From Alphaproteobacteria bacterium (GTDB lineage Bacteria > Pseudomonadota > Alphaproteobacteria > Micavibrionales > Micavibrionaceae), in NCBI GenBank assembly GCA_009929775.1, contig RZZS01000004.1:1-64000 (forward strand): a stretch of 64,000 nt of DNA, given 5' to 3'. The notes beneath the pieces were generated by a model that made no database searches, was not told the origin of the DNA, and saw only the letters and a list, made by a program, of their open reading frames with translations. Made by a program: the position numbers and the translations under genes. Positions within the stretch are counted from its first letter, which is position 1; each line of letters opens with the position of its first letter. This document shows, one piece after another, positions 16,659-28,640 of the stretch.

Positions 16659-18047
16659 ATGGACAACTTCACCGCCTTTATCTATCTCGTCTCGGCCGTC
16701 TGTTTTATCATGGCGCTGCGGGGGCTTTCGCATCCGGAGAGCGCGCGGGCCGGGGTGATGTACGGCATGGCCGGTATGGCGCTGGCCGTGGTCGTAACTT
16801 TTTTCGCGGTCAGTTCGTCGCATCTCTGGATCCTGCTTGGCATCCTTATTGGCGGCGGGATCGGCGCGGCGATTGCCAACAAGATCGAAATGACCGCCCT
16901 GCCCCAGCTCATGGCGGCGTTCCACTCGCTCGTGGGTCTTGCCGCCGTGTTCGTCGCGGCGGCGGCGTTTTATAATCCCGAGGCCTATCACCTCGCCACG
17001 GCGGAGGGCATCAAGGCGGTCAGTCTGATCGAAATGGGGCTGGGCACCGCCATCGGGGCCGTGACTTTCACCGGCTCCATCATCGCCTGGGGCAAGTTGC
17101 AGGGCACAATCTCCGGAAAACCTCTTGTCTTCAGCGGACAGCATGCGCTCAACGCCCTGCTCGGCGCGCTGCTGGTTTTGTTCCTGATCCTGTTCGTGGT
17201 GACGCAAAGCGCCTTCTGGTTCTGGGCAATTGTCGTTCTGTCCCTCGCGCTCGGCGTTCTGATGATCGTGCCGATCGGCGGGGCGGACATGCCGGTGATC
17301 GTCTCGATGCTGAACTCCTATTCGGGCTGGGCGGCGGCCGGAATCGGATTCACGCTGCATAATAATTTGCTGATTATCGTCGGCGCACTCGTGGGCGCGA
17401 GCGGGGCGATTCTGTCCTATATCATGTGTAAAGGCATGAACCGCTCTTTCGTCAGCGTGCTTCTTGGCGGCTTCGGAGGCGAGCAGGCCTCCGGCAGCGC
17501 GGGCGGCGACGCGGGCGAGCGCAACGCAAAAATCGGCGCGGCGGAAGACGCGGCCTATATCATGAAGAACGCCTCGAAAGTCATTATCGTCCCCGGATAC
17601 GGCATGGCCGTGGCGCAAGCCCAGCACGCCGTGCGCGAAATGGCCGATATCCTGAAGCGCGAGGGCGTCGACGTCAAATACGCGATCCATCCTGTCGCCG
17701 GGCGCATGCCGGGCCATATGAACGTGCTGCTGGCCGAAGCCAACGTCCCTTATGACGAGGTCTTCGAACAGGAGGACATCAACCGCGATTTTGCGCAAAC
17801 GGACGTGGTTTACATCATCGGCGCAAACGATATCACCAACCCGTCGGCAAAAACCGACACGGCCTCGCCGATCTACGGCATGCCAGTGCTCGACGTCGAA
17901 AACGCCCGCACAGTCCTGTTCGTGAAGCGCTCTCTCGGCTCCGGTTACGCCGGGATCGACAACCCGCTTTTCTACCGGGACAATACGATGATGCTCCTTG
18001 GCGACGCCAAGAAAATGACCGAGGAAATCATCAAGTCGCTTGAATAG
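16659..18047 (+). CDS. pntB: NAD(P) transhydrogenase subunit beta
   Basis: The protein has 462 residues, normal for the family. The first 270 or so residues contain eight to nine membrane helices forming most of the proton channel (MDNFTAFIYLVSAVCFIMALRGLSHPESARAG at the start). The C-terminal domain III binds NADP(H) (VIIVPGYGMAVAQAQHAVRE, HPVAGRMPGHMNVLLAEANV, VYIIGANDITNPSAKTDTASPIYGMP). It completes the transhydrogenase with PntAA and PntAB. It is separated from them by phhB and two binding-protein genes but remains in the same orientation, and is followed by a strong hairpin. Confidence 0.97.
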   Translation: MDNFTAFIYLVSAVCFIMALRGLSHPESARAGVMYGMAGMALAVVVTFFAVSSSHLWILLGILIGGGIGAAIANKIEMTALPQLMAAFHSLVGLAAVFVAAAAFYNPEAYHLATAEGIKAVSLIEMGLGTAIGAVTFTGSIIAWGKLQGTISGKPLVFSGQHALNALLGALLVLFLILFVVTQSAFWFWAIVVLSLALGVLMIVPIGGADMPVIVSMLNSYSGWAAAGIGFTLHNNLLIIVGALVGASGAILSYIMCKGMNRSFVSVLLGGFGGEQASGSAGGDAGERNAKIGAAEDAAYIMKNASKVIIVPGYGMAVAQAQHAVREMADILKREGVDVKYAIHPVAGRMPGHMNVLLAEANVPYDEVFEQEDINRDFAQTDVVYIIGANDITNPSAKTDTASPIYGMPVLDVENARTVLFVKRSLGSGYAGIDNPLFYRDNTMMLLGDAKKMTEEIIKSLE

Positions 18048-18063
18048 GCAAACCGTTTCCTGT

Positions 18064-18105
18064 AAACACCCGGCGTATTCTATGTAAATGGAAGCCGGGT
18101 GTTTT
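18064..18105 (+). terminator. Strong hairpin after pntB, abutting the next start codon
   Basis: Arms 18064-18074 and 18094-18104 are a perfect 11-bp inverted repeat (AAACACCCGGC / GCCGGGTGTTT) around a 19-base loop, ending in four T. It can terminate the pnt operon. The next gene's ATG (18107) lies two bases after it, and the nearest Shine-Dalgarno-like GGAAG straddles the loop and right arm, so the hairpin could also limit translation of that gene. Confidence 0.65.
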
Positions 18106-18106
18106 C

Positions 18107-18883
18107 ATGTCTCGAATCCCGACCGTCCTTTCCGAAGCGGCGCAATCGCGACTGGCGCACGCAAAGGCGTTTTTCTGGGACTTCGACCACACGCTTTACC
18201 GCGTTGGAAATGAACAAGTCGCAGCGATCAACAGGGCCATAGCGCGTGCCGCAATCCGCCTTGGCCTTCAGATGACATTCCACGAAGCCGTTCGCTGCAT
18301 TGAAGATGCCTATGCACGGACAGGGGCATCGATTCCGTACCTGGCCAGATCACACAATCTATGCCTGGAGAAGCTTCACCTGGAAGCGCACAGTAATATT
18401 GAGTTCACGCACGTCACTCCGCTCCCACGCCTCAAGCACCTTTTCAACAGCGTGAACGATTGCAGGCACATTGTCATCACCCACGGCTCCGTCGAATATG
18501 CAAGGCGAGGGCTTGCACATGTCGGCCTGCTGCGGTTTTTCCCGGACGATCATATACTCGGTCTTGAGAGTGGGAGTTTCCGGCACAAGCATGAGAGCAC
18601 CAAGCTCTTCGAAACGGCGCTTTGCCTTGCTGGTGTGCGTCCGGACGAGGCCATATTTTCGGATGACTCACCCCTTAATCTCCCAATACCAGCGCGAATG
18701 GGCATCGGTACGTTCCTCATCGCGCACGGTCGCACGTTCACCGCGGTACCGGAGGGCATACTCGGCATTGCGGACACCCCCGTCGACCTGCTGCACGCAA
18801 GAGTCCGTAGCCCCGAATTTCAAAGCACAGCGCGGATTTCAACTGGCGCCGAAGGGCCAGCGCGTTTAATATCTTCGCCATGA
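18107..18883 (+). CDS. HAD-superfamily hydrolase, pyrimidine 5'-nucleotidase-like
   Basis: The protein has 258 residues. HAD motif I is FFWDFDHTLY (the two Asp nucleophile/acid), motif II ends in VITHGS, the motif III Lys is in HESTKLFETAL, and motif IV is FSDDSPLNL. The helical cap between motifs I and II fits subfamily IA and the yeast SDT1/pyrimidine 5'-nucleotidase-like group. The substrate is unknown; a nucleoside monophosphate is the best guess. The last 25 residues are low-complexity. The stop overlaps the next gene by four bases, so the two are probably co-translated. Confidence 0.85.
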   Translation: MSRIPTVLSEAAQSRLAHAKAFFWDFDHTLYRVGNEQVAAINRAIARAAIRLGLQMTFHEAVRCIEDAYARTGASIPYLARSHNLCLEKLHLEAHSNIEFTHVTPLPRLKHLFNSVNDCRHIVITHGSVEYARRGLAHVGLLRFFPDDHILGLESGSFRHKHESTKLFETALCLAGVRPDEAIFSDDSPLNLPIPARMGIGTFLIAHGRTFTAVPEGILGIADTPVDLLHARVRSPEFQSTARISTGAEGPARLISSP

Positions 18884-19893
18884 CCGGTTCCAGGGCTTCT
18901 CTCCCGAATCTCGAACAGCGCTTCCTGCCACCTGATGGATGGCGGTGGCACAGTTTTCGTAACCCGCAGGGACGTATTTTGCGGTTTGGTACGGTTTCCC
19001 CGCGCGGCCAGATCCCGCATGCCGTCGTCATCGGCCTCCCCGGCCTGTCCGAGTTCGGCGAAAAATATTTTGAGGTCGCGAGCGATCTCCTCAAACGGAA
19101 CCTCTCCTTCTGGGTACTCGACTGGCAGGGGCAGGGACTTTCGCACCGACATCTGAAAAATCGGCACAAGCGCCACATCGAAAGCTTCAAGGAGGACGTC
19201 GCCGACCTGCATTATTTCCTGATGGAATACGTCAAACATTCCGCGGTGCATCCCGACGTCGGGCGTATTCCGCTCGTGATGCTGAGCCACTCTATGGGCG
19301 CGCATATCGGCCTGCGCTATCTGCACGACCACCCGGACATGTTTGCCTGCGCCGCCCTGCTGGCCCCCATGATCGGCATCAAGGCGCTGGAAGCCCTGCC
19401 CTTTCTTTTCGCGCACGGGCTTGCAAACCTCCATTGTACCGCACTCGGCCAGCAATATGTATATGGCGGTTGCAACTGGACTCCTGACTGGCGCAAGGAC
19501 TACGGCAACGGCCCGTTTTCCGGTGACCCGGAGCGCGACCGGATCCATAACGTCTGGATGGAGCATGACCCCGAGCTTCAGGTCGGCAGCGTGACATTTC
19601 GGTGGTTGCGTGAAGCTTACAGTTCCTGCGCCGTAATTCGCCGGAAGCAATATCTCGAAGCGATTAAAACTCCTTGCCTGCTAACCCTGTCCGGACAGGA
19701 AATATTCGTCGAAAATGCCGCCATTCTGGCAGCCGCGCAGCGACTGCCAAACGCCACCCTCCTCGAGTTGTCTGACGCCCGCCACGAGGTTCTGATGGAA
19801 CGGGACGAAATCCGGGACGGCTTTTTCGATGCTTTCGACAAACTCGTCAGAGAGCACGTGATCGAAAAGCCGGAGACCTTGAAACCTTTCTGA
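18880..19893 (+). CDS. Alpha/beta hydrolase, lysophospholipase (PldB)-like
   Basis: The protein has 337 residues. It shows the oxyanion-hole segment VVIGLPGLSEFGEKY, the nucleophile elbow LSHSMGAH and the catalytic His in SDARHEVLMERDEIRD, matching the serine aminopeptidase S33 / monoacylglycerol lipase group. The acidic residue is probably in LSGQEIFVENAA, which has Glu where Asp is more common. There is no clear signal peptide. It overlaps the HAD gene by four bases. A role in lysophospholipid or glycerolipid turnover is likely but unproven. Confidence 0.85.
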   Translation: MTGSRASLPNLEQRFLPPDGWRWHSFRNPQGRILRFGTVSPRGQIPHAVVIGLPGLSEFGEKYFEVASDLLKRNLSFWVLDWQGQGLSHRHLKNRHKRHIESFKEDVADLHYFLMEYVKHSAVHPDVGRIPLVMLSHSMGAHIGLRYLHDHPDMFACAALLAPMIGIKALEALPFLFAHGLANLHCTALGQQYVYGGCNWTPDWRKDYGNGPFSGDPERDRIHNVWMEHDPELQVGSVTFRWLREAYSSCAVIRRKQYLEAIKTPCLLTLSGQEIFVENAAILAAAQRLPNATLLELSDARHEVLMERDEIRDGFFDAFDKLVREHVIEKPETLKPF

Positions 19894-19935
19894 GTTCGGT
19901 GCACACTCTCAAGGAATTTTTAGCCGGAGACAAGA

Positions 19936-20178
19936 ATGAGAACGCCTGAAGGAATTGACGCCGAACGACTGAGCGACCGCATCCTGTTCGCGCTCGAACT
20001 CGCCCTTGAGCAATCGGACCTTGAGATCAGCGAAAAGCTTCTGCACGCGATGGACATGTCAATGACGCGCAACACAGGCGGCGGCGAATTCGTCGAACGG
20101 CGCGACTACCCGCCAGTAATGGAAAAGGCCGTTGAACGATTTTTCGAACTCAAGAAACAGAAGGAAGCGGTGGGCTGA
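19936..20178 (+). CDS. Small conserved-looking protein of unknown function
   Basis: The 80-residue, acidic and mostly helical protein (DRILFALELALEQSDLEISEKLLHAMD is the central helical stretch) has no membrane segment or recognised motif. GGAGACAAG sits just before the ATG, and the codon pattern resembles that of the neighbours. It lies between the lipase-like gene and the SGNH hydrolase, three bases from the latter. I do not recognise the family. Confidence 0.7.
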   Translation: MRTPEGIDAERLSDRILFALELALEQSDLEISEKLLHAMDMSMTRNTGGGEFVERRDYPPVMEKAVERFFELKKQKEAVG

Positions 20179-20181
20179 TCG

Positions 20182-20868
20182 TTGGCAACGCTGTTTTTCT
20201 TCGGAGACAGCATTGCGGCGGGCGCATGGGACGAGCGCGGCGGATGGGTCGACCGGGTTGCCGGCGAGATCCTGAAAAAGACCGAATCGTCGCTCCACGG
20301 CTCCGGCGGCTACTATTGCTTTCCCTATAACCTTGGCGTTTCCGGCGATACGGCCCCGGAAGTTCTGGAGCGGCTGCAACGCGAAATTGACGCGCGAATA
20401 GACGAACAGCGCGAAGCTGTCGGGATCGTTCTTGCCGTCGGCGTGAACGATTCGATTGTCCTCGAAGAGGAAAACAAGCCGCGTTTCACGAATGACGAAT
20501 TTCGGGAAAATGTCCGCCGCCTTGCCGTCATGGCCAAAGCCGTTGCCGGTCGCGTGGCTTTCGTCGGCCTTCTTCCCGTGGACGAAGCGCTCGTCGCCCC
20601 CATGCCGTGGGCTCCCTCAATGTCATACAGAAACACCAGAATTCACGCCTTCGAGGGCGTGATAGCCACAGTCTGCGCGCAGGAAGACCTTCGCTTCCTT
20701 CCCCTTTTCGAGCGCTGGATTGCAAAGCCGAAGTACAAGGCGCTGTTGTCGGACGGCGTACATCCGAACAGCGACGGGCACGCCGCGCTTGCGGAGGAAA
20801 TCGGCGCTTTTTTGTTCGCGGATGGATTCGCGGATTTTCACTCCGTACGGAGCACGTCATCGACATAA
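20182..20868 (+). CDS. SGNH/GDSL-family hydrolase
   Basis: The protein has 228 residues and starts with TTG. Block I is FFGDSIAAG (catalytic Ser), block II NLGVSGDTA (Gly), block III VGVNDS (Asn), and block V DGVHPNSDGH (Asp and His), so all four consensus residues are present. It should act as an esterase, lipase or acyl-thioesterase like the TesA group. There is no signal peptide, so a cytoplasmic location is likely. The start follows the upstream stop by three bases, and the 3' end overlaps the convergent CheR-like gene by 12 bases. Confidence 0.88.
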   Translation: MATLFFFGDSIAAGAWDERGGWVDRVAGEILKKTESSLHGSGGYYCFPYNLGVSGDTAPEVLERLQREIDARIDEQREAVGIVLAVGVNDSIVLEEENKPRFTNDEFRENVRRLAVMAKAVAGRVAFVGLLPVDEALVAPMPWAPSMSYRNTRIHAFEGVIATVCAQEDLRFLPLFERWIAKPKYKALLSDGVHPNSDGHAALAEEIGAFLFADGFADFHSVRSTSST

Positions 20869-21639
20869 GACCAGGCACTCTGCATTCGAGACTTCATGAA
20901 CCGCGAGACGAGAGAGGCCTTTTTCACGGGCCTTATCGATAGCTTGTTCCGCGACTTCGGGACTCAAGTGCGTCATACATAACATATGGCTCGTTATTTC
21001 CAGAAGGTTGTTCACAAGCCTCTCCTGTTCCGGTTCGCGCAAATAGCAAGCCAGCGACATGCACAACGTTGCGAAATACATCTGCCCCCGGGGCGGATTC
21101 GCAACGAGATCGCAGGGCGCAAGGAAATGTACCCTGTCCCGTAAATGCGGTCTGACGGTGTAGTACCCGTCGGCAAAAGCAAAATCCTGCATTACGCTGG
21201 TCAACGGTTCGAACATGAACCAGACAGGATAGCGATATGTCCGGGCGGCCGCCATCTTGGCTGCCGAGATATCGGTCGAATGGATTTGCGGATTTTTTCC
21301 TTCGGGTCGGTACAAGCCCTTCTCGCCGAAAACCGAAGCAAGGCTGAACGACTGGCATCCGACGCTATCGGGTGCGCTGAGAACGGCGGGCCTGTCGGCG
21401 TCAGAACCCGAGATGTAGTCCGCCACGTGCTCCATAACCCCCCTGTATCTGAAGAAACAGGTGATGTCATCGAGCGAACCTTCCGTCCCTTTCCTGCTGA
21501 AGACCCTGTTTTGATCATCGACTCTCGGAACCTGCCTGCCGCCACGGTCGACAAGACGAACATCCAGACCGTCCCAGCCGGGTACGCGAACCCGGCCTGT
21601 AACGTGTTCGAAAAGTTGTCTTAACAGCACTGGCCCCAT
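20857..21639 (-). CDS. Divergent CheR-like methyltransferase domain protein
   Basis: The protein has 260 residues. The order CFFRYRGVMEHVADYI, LSAPDSVGCQSFSLASVFG, IHSTDISAAKMAAARTYRYP, VHFLAPCDLVANPPRGQ resembles the SAM-binding part of CheR chemotaxis methyltransferases: FFRD, CSTGEEPYSLA, ATDI and the final substrate segment. The acidic GEEPYS is replaced by GCQSFS, so catalysis may be altered or lost. No chemotaxis genes are in view. It is the last gene of the ligA-side minus-strand run, 30 bases after ligA. The family assignment is tentative. Confidence 0.55.
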   Translation of the reverse strand: MGPVLLRQLFEHVTGRVRVPGWDGLDVRLVDRGGRQVPRVDDQNRVFSRKGTEGSLDDITCFFRYRGVMEHVADYISGSDADRPAVLSAPDSVGCQSFSLASVFGEKGLYRPEGKNPQIHSTDISAAKMAAARTYRYPVWFMFEPLTSVMQDFAFADGYYTVRPHLRDRVHFLAPCDLVANPPRGQMYFATLCMSLACYLREPEQERLVNNLLEITSHMLCMTHLSPEVAEQAIDKAREKGLSRLAVHEVSNAECLVLCR

Positions 21640-21669
21640 GCGCTGTTGTAGGAAACGATTAATATTATG

Positions 21670-25000
<3,331 letters not shown>

Positions 25001-25010
<10 letters not shown>

Positions 25011-26320
25011 CCAAACAGCCCGCTGTCAAGCCCGAGGACATCATCAAGACCTTCGCCGATACCGGAAGCCTGAGCCTGTGCCTGACGGATCTCCTCGCCA
25101 TTCAGATCGCCCCGGACGAGCGTCGTTTCAGCAATCATTTCCAGCCTGCGCCGGATAACAAACGGCAAACCAAGGCCGAGGGTGAAAAGCAGAATGAAAA
25201 AGTTTCCGACCTTGAGCCGCAAGAGGCGACCGGCCGTGACATCGTTCACAAAACCGATCGGGCCGAAACGAAGAGAGGCGACCTTTTCCCGCAGGCAGGC
25301 CGCCTGATAGATCACGCTGGACAGAACCATTCCGGCGACGGTAACCGCCATTCCAGCGAACATCATCATAAGCATTCCGGGCGTGAACACGGATCCCCCC
25401 GCCTGCGGTACGATTTCCCAGGGCAGGGAATCCTGGGCTTCGGGTCCGGTGCCCGCTTCATATCCACCGGCTGAGCCCGATTGTCCCGCCAGTAATTTTT
25501 GCATGATCGCTTCGGAATCCAGCGAGCCGAGGGCCATCATACTTCCGCCCAAAAGCAGCGCTCCTGCAATCACAACACAAAGAGCCCGCACCCCTTGCGT
25601 CAGCATGAAAGCGCTGTAAATACGGCTTGCACGCGGATCGCACTCCGCTTCGAGCGTTCCGAAACGGGCGTGACGAAACTTATGCTCAAAGCGCCGCATG
25701 TCCGCGTATGGCTTTGCAAAGCCCAGCGAAATGATCGTCAGAAACGACAGCCAGATTGCGTAGAACCCATACCCGAAGGGGGAGGAATCGAGCGCAAAGC
25801 GGATTCCGCGCCAGGAGAGACGCGACATCCGGTAACGAACCGCCATGAAAATCGCCACATTCAAAAAGTAGAACAGGGCTGGCAGTGCGATCAATATCCA
25901 GACCGTAAGCCAGCCGGGAAGAGTTTCGCCATACGATTCGCTGATGACCATCGGCGTAAGGATCGCCGCCATGAAAGGCAGCGCCTTGAGAAAACCTATG
26001 AATAGCTCTTTGCCCGTCCCGAGATAGGCGAACCGGTCCCCGGCGAGAGAAAACGAGGCTGTGTTATAGCGGCGCAGCCGGGTTTTTCCCCAGAAGCTAT
26101 AGATACCAAGGGTGCATATGTTCAGCAAAACATTGATAAGCCATATTTTATATATTTCTCCAACGCTTCCGTCGTAGCCAGGCGACAGAGCCGTCGGTCG
26201 GGAGATTGCCTCGGTTCTAGAGGAGGCGATGATCGTTGCCTCCGGTGACGGCTCCCTTTTTTCCTCCTCTTCCTCAAGTTCGAGAACGATACCGGGCTCG
26301 GAAATGCTGGTGTTCACCAA
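25001..26320 (-). CDS. YjgN-like (DUF898) membrane protein
   Basis: The protein has 439 residues. A 50-residue charged cytoplasmic N-terminus leads into the family hallmark GEIYKIWLINVLLNICTLGIYSFWGKTRLRRY, followed by several membrane helices and a second similar half (VTAGRLLRLKVGNFFILLFTLGLG), as in YjgN proteins. The function is unknown. It is translationally linked to the M48 peptidase downstream, consistent with an envelope-maintenance role. The ATG at 26320 is the first in frame. Confidence 0.88.
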
Positions 26321-26345
26321 ATCGGCTTTCTGTTTAAACGCTGTC

Positions 26346-26370
26346 GAAAAACCTTTGTCCCGAACAAGGT
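26346..26370 (-). terminator. Probable terminator after recN
   Basis: On the minus strand ACCTTGT-TCGGG-ACAAAGGT (one bulged A) is followed by five T, between the recN stop and the yjgN-like start. The short stem makes this moderate evidence. Confidence 0.5.
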
Positions 26371-26431
26371 TAAAACGCCTGCGGACGCACAGAACAGTCC
26401 TTTCGGGGAATTATCTGTATTTTTCAGTGGA

Positions 26432-28102
26432 TTATCGTAATTGCCCCGTGCCACTGCCGTGGAGAGTTTCTTCTGCCTCCAGCAGTTTCCCCGCCGCCGC
26501 CCGCGCTTCGTCGGTGATCGTGGCCCCGGAAAGCATACGGGCGATTTCCTCGCGGCGCGTTCTGGAGCCCTCGAGGTGAATCACGGTCGTCGTAACATCG
26601 TCCTGTCCGCTCTTCATGACGATCCAGTGACTCCCGGCACGCGCAGCGACCTGTGGCGAGTGCGTAACGACAAGCACCTGCCGTGCCGCCGCCAGCCGCG
26701 CAAGCCGCTCTCCGACCGCGTCCGCCGTACTGCCGCCGATGCCCGAATCGACCTCGTCGAAAATGAGCGAACCCGCGGTCCCGACTTCCGCCATGATCAC
26801 TTTAAGGGCGAGCATGAAGCGCGCCATCTCACCTCCCGAAGCGATCTTGCCGAGAGGCCCCGGCTCCGCCCCCGGGTTGGTGGCGACGAGAAAGCGAACA
26901 CGGTCGAAACCCTCCGGCCCCCATTCGCTCTCGTCCTTGCGCTCGATGGAGGTCGAGAAACGCGCCTTGTCGAGCTTCAAAGGCGGCAATTCCATCGCGA
27001 CGAGCCGATCCAGACGTTCCGCCGCGGCCTTTCGGCCTTCGCTTACCCATTCGGCCTCCGCGACAAAGGCCTTGCGCGCAGAAAAAACCTTGCCCTCGAG
27101 TTCCGCCAGCACATCGTCCATGCGTTCGATGAGGTTCAACTGGCGGGCCAGTTCGTCGCGTTTTTCCGGCAGTTCCTCGATCAGGCAACCCAGCTTGCGC
27201 GCCTGTCCTTTCAGCGCGAACAGGCGGTCGTCGACAGTCTGGAGATCGTGCCCACCCTCCTCAAGGTCCGCCGAGATCGCCTCGATTCCGGCCAGGGCCT
27301 CGCCGATCTGGGCGGAAGCGCCCTCCGAGAGAGTGACGATTTCGCGCGCATCGTCTCCGCTTCGATCGAGAGCGCGCAAACCGCTGATGATCGCGCTTTC
27401 AGCTTCAGTGAAAGCGGCGTGAGCCGCGTTGAGGTTTTCGACGATCTGTTCGCGCCGCATCAACCGGTCGCGCAAAGTCGTCAGCGCTTCCTCTTCGCCC
27501 GCCCGCGGCGCCAGTTCGTCGATATCCTCAAGGGCCGCACGCAGATACGCCTCGTCTACGCGCGCCTTCTCGACCCCGGCGCGCGCCGCCTCCAGTTCGT
27601 CCCGCGCATTCCGCCACTCCCCCCACAAAGTGGGAAGCCGGTGCGACAGACCGGCATAATCATCGAGCAGCGCGCGGTGCGTTGCCGGATTCAAAAGCCC
27701 TTGTGTTTCAAACTGGCCGTGGATTTCGACAAGCGTATCGCCGACCGATTTCAACAGGCCGACACTGACGCTCTGGTCGTTAACGAAAGCACGGCTGCGC
27801 CCATCCCGACTGATGACACGCCGCAGAACGAGAACGCCCTCATGGGTAAGCCCCTGCTCGTCAAGAAGAGCAAAAACCGGATGGTCCTGAGGCGCATGGA
27901 ATTCGGCGCTCACGATCGCCTGATCGGCTCCCTTGCGCACCAGTCCGGCATCGCTCCGCCCCCCGAGCGCGAGCCCCAGCGAATCGAGCAGGATGGACTT
28001 GCCCGCCCCTGTCTCTCCGGTCAGCGCACAAAGCCCAGCGCGAAACTCAATGACGAGTTTCTCGATGAGCACGACGTTATGAATGGAAAGACGGGCCAGC
28101 AT
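26432..28102 (-). CDS. recN: DNA repair protein RecN
   Basis: The protein has 556 residues, an SMC-like ATPase for double-strand-break repair. Walker A GETGAGKS is at residues 29-36; the long coiled coil fills about 160-370; the C-terminal half contains the SGGEMARFMLALK signature and Walker B LIFDEVDSGIGG, then the QVLVVTHSPQVAA switch. It follows bamD in the same orientation, the common alphaproteobacterial order bamD-recN-ligA, but a plus-strand MscS gene lies between bamD and recN here. The antisense frame of similar length is a coding shadow. Confidence 0.97.
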   Translation of the reverse strand: MLARLSIHNVVLIEKLVIEFRAGLCALTGETGAGKSILLDSLGLALGGRSDAGLVRKGADQAIVSAEFHAPQDHPVFALLDEQGLTHEGVLVLRRVISRDGRSRAFVNDQSVSVGLLKSVGDTLVEIHGQFETQGLLNPATHRALLDDYAGLSHRLPTLWGEWRNARDELEAARAGVEKARVDEAYLRAALEDIDELAPRAGEEEALTTLRDRLMRREQIVENLNAAHAAFTEAESAIISGLRALDRSGDDAREIVTLSEGASAQIGEALAGIEAISADLEEGGHDLQTVDDRLFALKGQARKLGCLIEELPEKRDELARQLNLIERMDDVLAELEGKVFSARKAFVAEAEWVSEGRKAAAERLDRLVAMELPPLKLDKARFSTSIERKDESEWGPEGFDRVRFLVATNPGAEPGPLGKIASGGEMARFMLALKVIMAEVGTAGSLIFDEVDSGIGGSTADAVGERLARLAAARQVLVVTHSPQVAARAGSHWIVMKSGQDDVTTTVIHLEGSRTRREEIARMLSGATITDEARAAAGKLLEAEETLHGSGTGQLR

Positions 28103-28183
28103 AGGGCTAATTTACAAAATGTCCGGCCAAAGACAATCGCAATTTCGCAAGTCCCGTTTTGCCCCAGCCTGCCAGCGCTCCCG

Positions 28184-28453
28184 TTATGTGGGCCCATCGC
28201 TTGCAGCCGCCATCGGTGTTCGCTCTGCCGCGCCCCCGACCGGCCGTGGAGGTCCACGCCGCAGAGCCAAATAAAGATTTGCGGGAACCCCCATCAACCC
28301 CGCACACCCCAGGTACGCGGAAACCACCCCCTTTATATGAGGCCAGGAGCCGAAATCGCCGGCATTCGTCGTAAATGCGACCGTCAATCCTCCTGCTGCC
28401 AGACCAGCATAGGCGGCCGCCTTCACGAAATGCCTGGTCGAGTGTATTCGCAT
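28184..28453 (-). CDS. Small hypothetical membrane protein
   Basis: The 89-residue protein has two likely membrane segments (AAAYAGLAAGGLTVAF and VVSAYLGCAGLMGVPANLYLAL) and a Pro/Arg-rich tail. GAGAGGG stands eight bases before the ATG, which supports translation. It lies between recN and the divergent MscS gene. No family is recognised. Confidence 0.5.
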   Translation of the reverse strand: MRIHSTRHFVKAAAYAGLAAGGLTVAFTTNAGDFGSWPHIKGVVSAYLGCAGLMGVPANLYLALRRGPPRPVGGAAERTPMAAASDGPT

Positions 28454-28640
28454 TTGTCACCCTCTCGATTATATACACCGACGCAGCAATATTTACGGAA
28501 ACTCCCGGCCCATTTCAAGCATTTCCGCGCACAAAACGCGGAAAATGAAAAACCGGAAATCCGGGCTGGAACCGGTTGCCGTTATCGCCGTTTGGTTTAT
28601 GTATGAAGGGGCAAGCGACATACAAAGCGGAACTGGCGAA

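Noticed and set aside
26441-28606. 721-codon plus-strand frame opposite recN
   Set aside because: It is an antisense shadow of recN in high-GC DNA; its translation is Arg/Gln/His-rich with no domain, while recN is unmistakable.
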